DNA from: an archaeon
GTDB lineage: Archaea; Asgardarchaeota; Thorarchaeia; Thorarchaeales; Thorarchaeaceae
DNA: 64,000 nt
Direction of reading: 5' to 3'
Assembly (NCBI GenBank): GCA_024276825.1
Contig: JAJRWI010000010.1
Coordinates: forward strand, 124,001 to 188,000
Shown here: positions 35,998 through 44,619 of the stretch, one piece after another
Numbering within the stretch: the first letter of the stretch is position 1
Layout of the letters: every line of letters begins with the position of its first letter
Program-made: the position numbers and the translations under genes
Notes under the pieces: generated by a model
What the model was told of the DNA's origin: nothing
The model's input: the letters and a program-made list of their open reading frames with translations, nothing else
Database searches by the model: none

Positions 35998-36684
35998 TTA
36001 GTGACCAGCAGATTGAGTGAGTATCTTGACAAGACGTTTCTTCACGCCTTCAATATGGCCTGCACCCAAAACTGCAACAATTGGCCCATCAACATCATTG
36101 AGAATTGAAAACAGCGCATTAGCAATATACTGGTCTCGCTGATGAATCAATGCATCATATATTGCAGGGAACTCTCGTTCAAACTCTTCAAGCATCGAGT
36201 CAACAGTTTTGCCATCTCTGAGGTTTGCTATGAATCCCTGTGGCGAGTCCTGCAAGACTTCTGTGGCCTCGTCAAACATCCCCATAAATCGATATAATTC
36301 ATCAAGGGGGACTCTCATGAGTGAGGCAGAGGTGTCTTGAATTGGTCGATCAATAAGGGCAATCTTCGCGCCAATGTCACGTCCAGCCTCTATGGCTGCC
36401 AACATTTCAGCACCTGCCTGAGAACCAGTCATATCACCCAGTTGCTGTTCAAGCATCGCAATCTGAGTCATGAAATCAAGAGCGACATTACCACTGCTCT
36501 GTGGTGTTTCAACATGTGTGCCGTCTTGAGAGACCAGTTGCTGGTAGCGCTCGTGGTCTAATTCAACTGCAACAACATCGGGTTTGATTTCCTGAATCTT
36601 CTGCTTTACCCGGTTTACACTTTCTTCATCAACATGGATGACAGAAACAAAAACGACCCGGTCTAAATCATTTGAGTTCAACAT
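35998..36684 (-). CDS. TraB-family protein
   Basis: A 228-residue soluble protein of the TraB/PrgY/GumN-like group. Family marks are VSVIHVDEESVNRV at the N-terminus, DVVAVELDHERY, the GAKIALIDRP segment, HQRDQYIANAL and the closing VAVLGAGHIEGVKKRL with conserved Glu and His residues. Longer archaeal TraB proteins carry a C-terminal membrane domain that is missing here. The family has been suggested to be proteolytic or regulatory. It is transcribed alone. Confidence 0.85.
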   Translation of the reverse strand: MLNSNDLDRVVFVSVIHVDEESVNRVKQKIQEIKPDVVAVELDHERYQQLVSQDGTHVETPQSSGNVALDFMTQIAMLEQQLGDMTGSQAGAEMLAAIEAGRDIGAKIALIDRPIQDTSASLMRVPLDELYRFMGMFDEATEVLQDSPQGFIANLRDGKTVDSMLEEFEREFPAIYDALIHQRDQYIANALFSILNDVDGPIVAVLGAGHIEGVKKRLVKILTQSAGH

Positions 36685-36773
36685 GCTCAGTTAGACTTTG
36701 GGAGTTTCCAATTTTTGTCTTTCCATATGCATTGAGAGTTAATAGTAATACACAAAGAGTCAGGGAGGTTCTG

Positions 36774-37199
36774 TCATTTGACAAGAAGATGCTCATAGCC
36801 CAAGTCTTTCAGTACTTGGACATATACGGGATAAAGAGGCTTTATTTTTCCAATAAGACCAAGAACTTTTCTAATCGAGCCGTTCATCTTTATCTCGCCT
36901 TTTGCCATAGCGGTTGATGTCTTTAGCTTGCCTTGCCAAAACTTGTTTGTCACATCAGATTTGCTCCATACAGTAATGTCGGGCTCTGGTCCCAATCCAT
37001 AGATTAGAACTCCTCGTTTGCCATCAGGCCCAGGATTCTTGAGATCAATTGTTAGTTCCAAATCAGGCTGTTCGATAATGAATTTGGCTATAATTTCAGA
37101 CTTGCAGAGCTTTTCGTAAACATCTTTCATAGCAATGGCGCGAGACCAAAACGCATCAAAGACCTGTATCAATTGTTCTTTACTCTCGAAAAATACCAT
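36774..37199 (-). CDS. SCP2 sterol-carrier-like domain protein
   Basis: A 141-residue protein with the SCP2 fold: a helical N-terminus, a DLELTIDLKNPGPDG strand, VLIYGLGPEPDITVWSKSDV, and the helix-strand KLKTSTAMAKGEIKMNGSIRKVLGLIGKIKPLYPVYVQVLKDLG (shown only as its motif: a GEIKMNGS turn near residue 101). SCP2-like domains bind hydrophobic acyl or isoprenoid ligands. It lies 64 bases downstream of the FAD-oxidase operon on the same strand, so it may bind that operon's substrate. That is inference from position. Confidence 0.8.
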   Translation of the reverse strand: MVFFESKEQLIQVFDAFWSRAIAMKDVYEKLCKSEIIAKFIIEQPDLELTIDLKNPGPDGKRGVLIYGLGPEPDITVWSKSDVTNKFWQGKLKTSTAMAKGEIKMNGSIRKVLGLIGKIKPLYPVYVQVLKDLGYEHLLVK

Positions 37200-37263
37200 T
37201 TACTTATCACCACAAGGTTGACTGAACGTTACAATCTCAGGTAGGGTTGGTGATTCCCTCATT

Positions 37264-38844
37264 TCATTCATCACCTTGAGCGGTAATATAATGGCTTGAG
37301 TCAGACACACCATTAGGATCAAAGGCCGCCTTAATTCTTCTTAGCCAACGAGGATAATTCATCGTTCTTTGACCAAAAATGTCATGGATCTTGTCACCAA
37401 CAATGAAAAAAGGCATGCCAAGAGCCCTTTCAAGATCAACCCTATTGCATTCATTCTGATATTCTGCATACCCCATACATGATTCTTTGTCTGCAGCATT
37501 ATACACCGTGGGCACTTCTAAGTGGGCCATATGATTTCCCTCATAGGTTGTGATCCAGATTCCCTCTCCACGATCATCACCAATGACACCCTTGTCAATG
37601 TACTTCTCTTTAACGGGCCGGTTTTCTTGAGCTATCCGAACAGCTAAGGAGATGCAATCCATTCCTCCATGAGTGCTTTGAAAGCAATTAGAGAATCTAA
37701 ACGCGTGCCCTCCAAGCATGTTTCGAATTGATTCTGCATAATGTGAGGGTCTTGGCGATATGTCCCCTGTTTCAATGAGGTCCTCCCCATCGTATTTCTC
37801 AATAATATGGCGGACCAGCTTATCACGATACTTGAACTCGCGCTCGGAGTGAGCAGCCACAAGTACAATGAAATACCGTTTTGCCTTTGCAAGAAGACCC
37901 GCGAAAATCACCTCTATTGCTTCCATCTTTGTGTCAGTGAATAGTGCTGCTAATCCCTCGGCGGATGAACTTGTTGCCATCATAACAGCATCTTGCCCAG
38001 TAAGTTCGTATAGTGCGTTTTCAAACTGTTCCCATTCTTCAAAGTTCGGAACATATAATTTCCAAAATGGGGGCACTTTCCAGTCATAATGTGGGATGGT
38101 CCCACTGATTTCCCATTTCCAATCGGACGGAGCAGGGAAGGAATAGAGCTTTATTGCAGCCTTTGTAAAAACGCCAAGCCCACCATATGCCCCAAGCCAG
38201 CCCCGCATGATTCCACGCAGACTGAAGCCTGGACCATCGCCAGAAAACCATTGCCCTGTCTGATCAAATGATCCAATTCGGAGAATATCGCCATTGGGAA
38301 CCACCCACTCAGCTCCTAGTAGATTACGGTCACTATGTCCTGTGTAGGGAGATGTAAATCCGGGCCCTGCGAAAGAGGTATGGCTTGCCAATGGAGAAGT
38401 CTGGGGTCCGGCCCCCTGTGCATGATGCATTAGTCCATATTTCAATAGTTCAGCCTGCAATTCTGCATTTGTGACATAGGGCTCTATTACAGCATACATG
38501 TTCTTGGCATTAATCTCAATAATTCGATTCATTCGGCGAAGGTCAATCAGGATTGATCTTGGTGATGAGATTCCAGCCCAAGCACCCATACCTGTGCTTA
38601 TTGCTTTGAACTTCACATTATGCTCATTGCAAATCCGTACGATTGCCTGTACTTCTTCGGTAGAAGCAGGAAGAACAACAGCTGCTGGTCGTTGACCGAA
38701 CCGTGATGGCTCCTCCCCGCGCTGCGCACTCTCAATCTCAAAGCCCCACTGGAAGGCATATGATTCAAGGATAGCGGGAGAACGTGTGATATTGCTATGG
38801 CCTACAATCGCCTCAAGGGCCCAGTATACATTGTCCTCAAGCAT
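37264..38844 (-). CDS. FAD-linked oxidase (PCMH/GlcD-like), subunit 1
   Basis: A 526-residue flavoprotein. The FAD-binding PCMH domain shows PAAVVLPASTEEVQAIVRICNEH, KAISTGMGAWAG, MNRIIEINAKNMYAVIEPYVTN, HTSFAGPGFTSPYTGHSDRNLLGAEWVVPNGDILR (in family order), and the C-terminal half has the FAD-oxidase C region ending in RRIKAAFDPNGV. Such enzymes oxidise 2-hydroxyacids, phenolic alcohols or similar compounds. It starts directly at the end of the iron-sulfur gene with no spacer, so it is the third gene of an operon with two FAD oxidases. The substrate is unknown. Confidence 0.9.
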   Translation of the reverse strand: MLEDNVYWALEAIVGHSNITRSPAILESYAFQWGFEIESAQRGEEPSRFGQRPAAVVLPASTEEVQAIVRICNEHNVKFKAISTGMGAWAGISSPRSILIDLRRMNRIIEINAKNMYAVIEPYVTNAELQAELLKYGLMHHAQGAGPQTSPLASHTSFAGPGFTSPYTGHSDRNLLGAEWVVPNGDILRIGSFDQTGQWFSGDGPGFSLRGIMRGWLGAYGGLGVFTKAAIKLYSFPAPSDWKWEISGTIPHYDWKVPPFWKLYVPNFEEWEQFENALYELTGQDAVMMATSSSAEGLAALFTDTKMEAIEVIFAGLLAKAKRYFIVLVAAHSEREFKYRDKLVRHIIEKYDGEDLIETGDISPRPSHYAESIRNMLGGHAFRFSNCFQSTHGGMDCISLAVRIAQENRPVKEKYIDKGVIGDDRGEGIWITTYEGNHMAHLEVPTVYNAADKESCMGYAEYQNECNRVDLERALGMPFFIVGDKIHDIFGQRTMNYPRWLRRIKAAFDPNGVSDSSHYITAQGDE

Positions 38845-40119
38845 CTATTCAACCCCCTCCAAGCTGTTCAATACAACCTCGGTCAAGTCCATGTATCGCA
38901 TTTTCGACTCCCTAGATCTTATTGCATCCTGAAGGTTGGTGGAGCAAAATGGACATGTAGACACAAGTACGTCTGCGCCAGTGCTCTCGGCTTCAGCAAC
39001 TCGTTCGCATGCGGCCCAGAGAGCAAATTCTGGAAATGCAGACTTCACACCACCGCCAGCACCGCAGCAATAGGCATATTCTCTAATTCGTTCCATCTCA
39101 ACTAGCTTGACACCAGGAATCTTTTGTAGAATATTTCTGGATGCGTCATATTCACCATCAGCACCCTGCCTTACAGGCTTTGGGGGGTCCCAGATGAAGA
39201 CTTGTGATATCACCTCAATCTTCTCACCATCATATGGCTTGTGGGGCTCTGACATTCGTCCCAGATGACAGGGATCATGATATGTCACGGAAACATGGAA
39301 GTCTTTGTTGAACTTGAGTTTACCATCATCAATGAGCTCATCTAAGACCTGCGAGATATGGAAGACCTCAAGGTCATGTTCAACATATCGAGGATATTCG
39401 GTCTTGAACATATTATAGCATCCAGCACAACTAGTGATGATTCGTTTGATTCCCTTTTTCTTGAAATCCGTGATGTTTTTCTTCATGATTTCAACTGCTC
39501 GGTCTAAGTCACCAACCCTATAGACCGGACTTCCGCAACACGTTTCATCGGTTCCCAGAACTCGAAAATTCACACCTGCAGCGCTTAAAACAAGAGCAGT
39601 TGCCCTTGCAATCTCCGGGCGTCTGTATGCTGTAGTGCACCCAACGAAATATACCGTGTTAGAATCAGGACTTGTATTAAGTTCAAGTCCATTAGACCAA
39701 ATGGACCGATTATCAGTTGCTTCGCCATAGGGATTGCCAACTCTGCTAACAAGTTCTATGTATTTCTGATGTTTTGGAAGAGGTCCAAGACCACATTCTA
39801 CTGCTTTGACACGAAACTCATGTATCACTTCGTTTGGCTCAAGGTCATACACCCACTTGCATGATACTTCACAGCCCCCACAATTTGTACAGGCATAGAG
39901 AACATGCAACGCATCCGGGCCTAGTTCTATGCGTCCCTTGAGGTACGCATTAGCCAGAATCATACGACCGCCCCCAGAATAAGCATGAAAATTAAAGAAC
40001 TCAATTGAGGGGCAGATATGAGAGAAGCGTTTACTCCTAATTGCAATCTGAGGAATGAATTTGCATTTTGAGCATCGGACACAACTGTCCATCATTTCTT
40101 CCATTTCTTGTAGAGTCAT
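38845..40119 (-). CDS. Heterodisulfide-reductase/GlcF-like iron-sulfur subunit
   Basis: A 424-residue protein with an N-terminal ferredoxin-like region (CVRCSKC ... HICPS and CTNCGGCEVSC, two 4Fe-4S sites) and two complete CCG domains. The first CCG has CCGSP near residue 200 and CAGC near 240; the second has a DPCHLGR cysteine, YAYCCGAGGG near 355 and STCPFC near 390. The HdrD/GlcF class passes electrons between flavoproteins and a membrane quinone or disulfide. It is flanked by two FAD oxidases and overlaps the upstream one by four bases, so all three probably form one complex. Confidence 0.92.
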   Translation of the reverse strand: MTLQEMEEMMDSCVRCSKCKFIPQIAIRSKRFSHICPSIEFFNFHAYSGGGRMILANAYLKGRIELGPDALHVLYACTNCGGCEVSCKWVYDLEPNEVIHEFRVKAVECGLGPLPKHQKYIELVSRVGNPYGEATDNRSIWSNGLELNTSPDSNTVYFVGCTTAYRRPEIARATALVLSAAGVNFRVLGTDETCCGSPVYRVGDLDRAVEIMKKNITDFKKKGIKRIITSCAGCYNMFKTEYPRYVEHDLEVFHISQVLDELIDDGKLKFNKDFHVSVTYHDPCHLGRMSEPHKPYDGEKIEVISQVFIWDPPKPVRQGADGEYDASRNILQKIPGVKLVEMERIREYAYCCGAGGGVKSAFPEFALWAACERVAEAESTGADVLVSTCPFCSTNLQDAIRSRESKMRYMDLTEVVLNSLEGVE

Positions 40120-41579
40120 TGATTCCCCCTCCCAAAACAGAGATATCCAGGATTCAGAATATTGTTGGGATCAAATATGCTCTTAACCTTGTAGTAGGAC
40201 TCCACCATTGACTTTGATGCTTTTTCAAAGACCATGTCTGATATTGCGCCGTAAGGCCGACTGAAGAATGCACCCAAGTCCAAGAGAAGTCTTGAGGCTG
40301 TTACTATGAAACGCTCTGTAGTTCTGACTTCTCTCTGATCTGAGGAATCATAGTAGATGTCAAATTCGCAGTGGGTATTAACACCCTGCACTATGGGCTG
40401 CAAATACACGCCTAGGTTATCAGTACTAGTTCCATATTCACTTGCACATTTTTCGACTTTTGAAACATGAAACGGAGTCTGGTCCAATGTTGTAATGAAA
40501 AAGATCTTTTTGGATACCACAATCGACTGTGAATTTCTGTCATTTTTGAGTGAAGAGTGTGTCAGAAGATGTTTCATTTTTTCGCCATGTATCTTGCCAA
40601 GAGCTGGTGCGAGTTCAATGCCATGCTTCTCTGCAAGTTCAAATGTTTCATCTCGCTTGTATTCGAACTCATCGAGAGGAATAGGACCAGTCCCAGACAC
40701 GCCAGCAATCAGAATCCATTTTGGCAAGGAACTGCGAACTGTTTCACATCCATATGCATTTGACTCTACAATGTGTGACAGGTAAACATCATTCATGAGG
40801 AGGTGCTCATCTAAAAGCCGCCGACGAAGAATACTGTATGAGAATTCAATCAGTGGATCGATTGTGTCGGAGCCTGCCATGTAAACTTCATGATATGTGG
40901 GAAGAGATTCACATTTGATAGTGCCCCAAGTGACTATTCCAATTGTGCCTTGAGAGCCCTGAATCAGCCGATACGGATCAAACTGAGATGGGCCCATTGG
41001 GTTCTTCTGTGCCTGTCCAGATGACCATTGCTCCTCCAGAGAGCCAGGACCTGCCGCAGAACCTGTTCTGAACAAATCACCAGATCCAAAGACGACCTCT
41101 GTGCATAATAGCGGATCAGACGAGTCCCAATGAAATCGTGGAATAGTGATAGGCACTCTATCCAAATATGCTGCAAGAACAGACTTTCCAGCACGCGGAA
41201 GAAGTGGCAAGAGGAGGCGCAGACCAGCAGATTCGAGCTTGGGAATAAGCAGTTCAAAAGTCACTCCGGGCTCTATCATAGCAACCCTGTTCTTCACATC
41301 AATGCGAAGAATGCGATTCATTTTGGAGAGATCCATGATTATATACTCATGGCCTTTAATTCCTCGACTTGAGTGGTGAGGAAACCCTGAACTGATAGTA
41401 TGAATTCGAAAGGACTTCTTGTTCGCAAGCTTGATTATCTGCTGAATCTCATGCGATGAGGAGGGGTGTATGACACATGATGGCAATTCCATACCATGAG
41501 GAAATGTAAGATTGATTGTGCGAGAGAACGCATCATCTCCCACAATTTCCTTGAGACGATTCAGAATGTCCGAGTTCAT
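40116..41579 (-). CDS. FAD-linked oxidase (PCMH/GlcD-like), subunit 2
   Basis: A 487-residue paralogue of the 526-residue FAD oxidase in the same operon. It has the PCMH segments PSCVIHPSSSHEIQQIIKLANK, RIHTISSGFPHHSSRG, MNRILRIDVKNRVAMIEPGVTFELL and the C-terminal SIFDPNNILNPG. The histidine-containing GFPHHSS loop differs from the glycine-rich loop of the other copy, so the two may have different cofactor or substrate contacts. It overlaps the iron-sulfur gene by four bases and directly follows the PadR regulator without a gap, so it is the second gene of a four-gene operon. Confidence 0.9.
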   Translation of the reverse strand: MNSDILNRLKEIVGDDAFSRTINLTFPHGMELPSCVIHPSSSHEIQQIIKLANKKSFRIHTISSGFPHHSSRGIKGHEYIIMDLSKMNRILRIDVKNRVAMIEPGVTFELLIPKLESAGLRLLLPLLPRAGKSVLAAYLDRVPITIPRFHWDSSDPLLCTEVVFGSGDLFRTGSAAGPGSLEEQWSSGQAQKNPMGPSQFDPYRLIQGSQGTIGIVTWGTIKCESLPTYHEVYMAGSDTIDPLIEFSYSILRRRLLDEHLLMNDVYLSHIVESNAYGCETVRSSLPKWILIAGVSGTGPIPLDEFEYKRDETFELAEKHGIELAPALGKIHGEKMKHLLTHSSLKNDRNSQSIVVSKKIFFITTLDQTPFHVSKVEKCASEYGTSTDNLGVYLQPIVQGVNTHCEFDIYYDSSDQREVRTTERFIVTASRLLLDLGAFFSRPYGAISDMVFEKASKSMVESYYKVKSIFDPNNILNPGYLCFGRGNQ

Positions 41580-42125
41580 CTATTTTGCCTCTCTTTCTAT
41601 TTCTTTTAGTTCATTACGAATGCAGGCCAGTTTTGCAAGCAAGATCTTCTTTCTATGAAGTAGAAGATTCTTTCTTAATGTCTGATCAGGAGTTTCTCTA
41701 ATTGCCGAAATGATGGAGGATTCCGGGATTATGTCATCAATGCCTGACTCATAGAGGTGTTGAAGAAGAATTGTGATGAAAGTAGAAGGAAGCCGTTCAG
41801 CAGCAATTTTCATGAATCTATAGTTGAAAGTGACATAATCTCGAACTATCTCTTTCGAGTCCTGAACGAGAGCAATCCCTGAATCTGTCAATTCATAGAA
41901 GATGGTTCCTTCTACTTCTTTCCCCGTTATTAGCCCTCTTCGAACTAACGACTTCAATGCAGGATAGATTGTCCCTGTCTTTGGCATCCAGATCCCTTCA
42001 AAATCAGTATGGAGGTTGGAGAGAATCTCGTAGCCATATTTTGGCGATTCTAGCAACTGAATGAATATTAGAAGCTGAATGGGAGTTACTCTGCCGCCTG
42101 TGGGAAGAAAAGGCCTAATCTGCAA
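41580..42125 (-). CDS. PadR-like transcription regulator
   Basis: A 181-residue regulator with the PadR winged helix near its start: IQLLIFIQLLESPKYGYEILSNL, then MPKTGTIYPALKSLVRRGLITGKEVEG and TIFYELTDSGIALV, followed by a helical C-terminal dimerisation part. PadR proteins repress genes for phenolic or hydrophobic compounds and are released by the substrate. Its start is a TTG at 42125; no ATG fits and an in-frame stop lies 21 bases upstream. It is the first gene of the FAD-oxidase/iron-sulfur operon and probably regulates it and itself. Confidence 0.87.
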   Translation of the reverse strand: MQIRPFLPTGGRVTPIQLLIFIQLLESPKYGYEILSNLHTDFEGIWMPKTGTIYPALKSLVRRGLITGKEVEGTIFYELTDSGIALVQDSKEIVRDYVTFNYRFMKIAAERLPSTFITILLQHLYESGIDDIIPESSIISAIRETPDQTLRKNLLLHRKKILLAKLACIRNELKEIEREAK

Positions 42126-42152
42126 GTAAATACCTCTTGTAGTCCGTCATAG

Positions 42153-42166
42153 TAGAATTCTATATA
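42153..42166 (-). promoter_or_regulatory. Promoter/operator of the PadR operon
   Basis: On the minus strand CTATATAGAA is a good TATA box 30-40 bases before the TTG start of the PadR gene. It overlaps a perfect ten-base palindrome TAGAATTCTA at 42153-42162. A regulator bound here would block TBP, so it is a plausible autoregulatory operator. Confidence 0.5.
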
Positions 42167-42288
42167 GTAAGAGCCAACCAAGTATTAAGTCTGATGGGAA
42201 ATGCAAGATTATAATGCAAAAAATTCTTGCTGTTGACTTGAAGAGATGAATTAGACACCGTTCATTGTAAATTGGACAAAGTTGGACA

Positions 42289-42441
42289 TTAGAGTCCTGT
42301 CCCTCCAGGAACGGCACTGGTCACGTGAATGATGTTTCTTGCCGCATTCACATCGGCATGGATATGATCGTCACATGCTGGACAATAGAAGTACTCTCCT
42401 CCCCTCTTCTCCACCTTCGAGTCAGGGTTCTCAGTCCTGAC
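42289..42441 (-). pseudogene. tnpB: tnpB 3-prime remnant (TnpB C-terminal zinc finger)
   Basis: Reading the minus strand from 42441 to the TAA at 42289-42291 gives about 50 residues that include GGEYFYCPACDDHIHADVNA and then ARNII. This is the second half of the TnpB/Cas12f-ancestor zinc finger and the DxNAARNI RuvC-III segment with its catalytic Asp. Everything N-terminal to it is deleted. It cannot be active alone. Confidence 0.85.
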
Positions 42442-42758
42442 CCCACATCTATGACTATTATTGACTGCGATTTGAACCTACGAATACACTCTGACACAAG
42501 ACGTTGGACCTGTCGTTGCAGGTCCCCCGCGTTCCTCTGGCGATGGCTTGAGACCCTGGCATAGACCACACATCTTCTTTCAGCTGTTGATGGTGAAACT
42601 CCCCTTGTAATAGCAAGGAGTCTGTCCAGTTCGGAGGGGGTGATCCTTCTGTGGCCGCCTGGGGTGCGAAGGCAGTGTAGTCTTCCAGCAGCGTCCCATC
42701 TTCTGATGGTCTTGGGACACACACCCAGTCTGATTGCTGCCTGCGATACCGAAAACAT
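42438..42758 (-). pseudogene. tnpA: IS607 serine recombinase tnpA 5-prime remnant
   Basis: From the ATG at 42758 the frame encodes a MerR-like helix-turn-helix (VSQAAIRLGVCPKTIRRWDA ... GGHRRITPSELDRLL) and the start of the resolvase domain VVYARVSSHRQ, with the catalytic Ser in the ARVSS motif, then DLQRQVQRLV and VIDVGSGL. At that point the frame runs into the tnpB tail out of frame and ends at 42348. The catalytic C-terminal half of the resolvase domain is missing, so the protein is probably inactive, though the DNA-binding domain is intact. Confidence 0.85.
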
Positions 42759-42795
42759 GACATTTACTGAAATACTTCTCTAATAAGTGTCCAAC

Positions 42796-42829
42796 TTTGT
42801 CTAAGTTCTACGCATCTACGCGCTACCCA
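42796..42829 (+). repeat. 34-base element end repeat, copy 1
   Basis: This stretch, from TTTGTCTAAG through TACGCGCTACCCA, recurs at 50478-50511 with two mismatches and in the same orientation. It is the outer end of element copies A and B and marks the tnpA-side terminus. Confidence 0.85.
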
Positions 42830-42971
42830 ATAAGATTGAGAGAGTTTAGCAGTAAACGTTTACTGCTTGGCGGCATTCAGAAATTCAGAATTTGAGGGAA
42901 TAATTCAAAGGACAACATTTTTCATATACAGGTGCGTTTACTTAATCAAACGGGAACAGGGAGCGTAAGAG

Positions 42972-43331
42972 TTGAAGTCCGAACTAGACATGGCTTTTGC
43001 AAAGCTGACAAATCCAAGAATGAGTGCAGGTCTTATGATCCTGTATAGTCTATTGGAGCCACTCAAGAGCAAGCCCATCTCAGCAACTGAGGTGAAGAAC
43101 CAGATAGAAAGAATTGCTGGCAAAGACAAGACAATGTCCAAGCAATCGATAACAAATGCTGCGAGAAGACTTGAAGAGGTCAAAGTTGTAGACCGAGCAG
43201 AGGGATACTCGGTGAATTATGGATATCTGATTTCGCTTCTTCTACGGGCAGTAATTCGGCTCAATGAAACAGTCAAAGATCTTGAGGAGGAGGTTGCAAA
43301 CCTCAAACTGGCTGCAAGGAAGACAGATTAG
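42972..43331 (+). CDS. Winged-helix protein with C-terminal coiled coil
   Basis: A 119-residue protein. The core is a winged helix: RMSAGLMILYSLLEPLKSKPISATEVKNQI, then a recognition helix MSKQSITNAARRLEEVKVV and the wing EGYSVNYGYL. The C-terminus (LLLRAVIRLNETVKDLEEEVANLKLAA) is a coiled coil that probably makes dimers. The start may be the TTG at 42972 or the ATG at 42990. The stop overlaps the convergent mfnA gene by four bases. The regulated genes are not known. Confidence 0.75.
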   Translation: MKSELDMAFAKLTNPRMSAGLMILYSLLEPLKSKPISATEVKNQIERIAGKDKTMSKQSITNAARRLEEVKVVDRAEGYSVNYGYLISLLLRAVIRLNETVKDLEEEVANLKLAARKTD

Positions 43332-44506
43332 ACATTTTCTATTGTAGTGGAAACATCATCAAGATCATTAAGAAAGGCATTAAGCGCTCCCTCTGTCACA
43401 TGAGGCATGACCACAACTCGAATTGTGGGGGGCAATGGAGAGGTTGCCATCCGCCAACCCCGCAGCTCCATTTTTTCCACAACTTGCTCGATAGGGACGA
43501 TTTTGCTCTCAATTCCAAGAATATTCAATACAGGATTAATTGCAAGCTTCATGTAACGATTTTGTTCAATCCGGTTCTTTACAAACATCGTTCGCTTCAT
43601 GCATTCGACTACTATCTTTCGATAACCGAAGCGGCCAAGGTGTTTCATTATTGCCCATGTGGCCAAAATAGGACCTGCTGGGCGAGTCCCCAGAATCGAT
43701 GTCTGTGTGGATGCTGCGCCGCGAAGATAGTCAATCTTTCGAGTTATTGCCCTCAGCATCTTCTTTGATCGAAACAAAATACTGCCAGCAGGAATGGGAG
43801 CAAGACCCATCTTATGTGGGTCAGCGCTGATTGAGCTGACGCCTTCGACCATAAAGTCAAATGGATATTTTCCAAGCCCAATCTCTCCAAGAAATGGAAT
43901 CACAAATGCACCGAAGGCTGCATCTACATGAAGCGGAATCTTATGTTCTTCTGCAATCTTTCCAATCTTATCAATTGGGTCAATCTGCCCCAAGTATGTG
44001 GTCCCAGCAGTGGCAAATATGGCGATTGTGTTCTCAGTTATCACTTTTTCAATGGCTTTTGGAACTGCCTTAAACTCCTTGTCAACTCGCGTCTTTATGA
44101 GCTTAACACCAAGCAGCCAAGCAGCCTTGTCTACTGAAGCGTGGACAGTCTTGGGGACGATGACTTCGGGAGCATCAATCTTTTTGTTTATCTCACGGGC
44201 GGCAAGCATTGCAAGAATGTTAGATTCCGTGCCGCCTGAGGTAGTGGTACCGTAAGGCTTCTTGAGGTTAAGCAGATCACCAATCATCTCGATGACTTCT
44301 TGTTCTACTTCTGCAGTTCCTCTGAATGTATGCAACCTACCAGCGTTCTTCTCTAGAGTCTTAGCAAAGACATGGGCACCAAGCTCATGAGGAATTGTTG
44401 ACATTGAGGCAATGGGATGTCCAGAAACATAAGTTGCGTCTTGAGCCAGCAGGGCATCAAGCTTTTTCAGAACATCTTCACGGGGTATTCCATTTTCTTC
44501 AAACAT
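43328..44506 (-). CDS. mfnA: MfnA-type tyrosine/aspartate (group II) decarboxylase
   Basis: A 392-residue PLP enzyme of the archaeal MfnA group. Visible marks are GHPIASMSTIPHELGAHVFAK at the N-terminus, TSGGTESNILAMLAAREI, the aspartate strand HVDAAFGAFVIPF and the PLP lysine in SADPHKMGLAPIPAG. Archaeal homologues decarboxylate L-tyrosine for methanofuran or L-aspartate to beta-alanine for coenzyme A. In a non-methanogen the coenzyme A role is more likely, but that is inference. The ATG at 44506 fits the family start; the ATG at 44533 would add nine residues. It is divergent from the ICMT-like genes. Confidence 0.9.
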   Translation of the reverse strand: MFEENGIPREDVLKKLDALLAQDATYVSGHPIASMSTIPHELGAHVFAKTLEKNAGRLHTFRGTAEVEQEVIEMIGDLLNLKKPYGTTTSGGTESNILAMLAAREINKKIDAPEVIVPKTVHASVDKAAWLLGVKLIKTRVDKEFKAVPKAIEKVITENTIAIFATAGTTYLGQIDPIDKIGKIAEEHKIPLHVDAAFGAFVIPFLGEIGLGKYPFDFMVEGVSSISADPHKMGLAPIPAGSILFRSKKMLRAITRKIDYLRGAASTQTSILGTRPAGPILATWAIMKHLGRFGYRKIVVECMKRTMFVKNRIEQNRYMKLAINPVLNILGIESKIVPIEQVVEKMELRGWRMATSPLPPTIRVVVMPHVTEGALNAFLNDLDDVSTTIENV

Positions 44507-44619
44507 GTTCTGGACTCCAATACGAGTTCTCAAAATTCTGATGTATAATCGTTGCGATTAGGTCTTCGCTGTTAAGAAGTTTTATTATTGTTATTGACTC
44601 AAACAAAACGGGACCAATA

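Larger units (their letters stand above)
42258..42829 (-). mobile_element. Internally deleted IS607-type element (copy A)
   Basis: About 572 bases bounded at the low side by CCGTTCATTGTAAATTGGAC and at the high side by TTTGTCTAAGTTCTACGCAT followed by CTACGCGCTACCCA. On the minus strand it holds the 5-prime part of an IS607 serine recombinase gene fused to the last 50 codons of a tnpB gene; about 1.4-1.5 kb of the usual element is missing. Both ends recur in copies B (48799-50511) and C (52722-52875), which links those MITE-like copies to IS607. It lies between the PadR promoter and a winged-helix gene. Confidence 0.8.

Noticed and set aside
42458..42763. Second minus-strand frame in the IS607 remnant
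   Set aside because: It is a shifted reading of the tnpA remnant; the resolvase and helix-turn-helix motifs are in the other frame.
42258..42829. A working TnpB guide RNA (omega/reRNA) at the IS607 remnant
   Set aside because: Most of TnpB is deleted, so there is no nuclease to guide; the end sequence alone does not prove an RNA.
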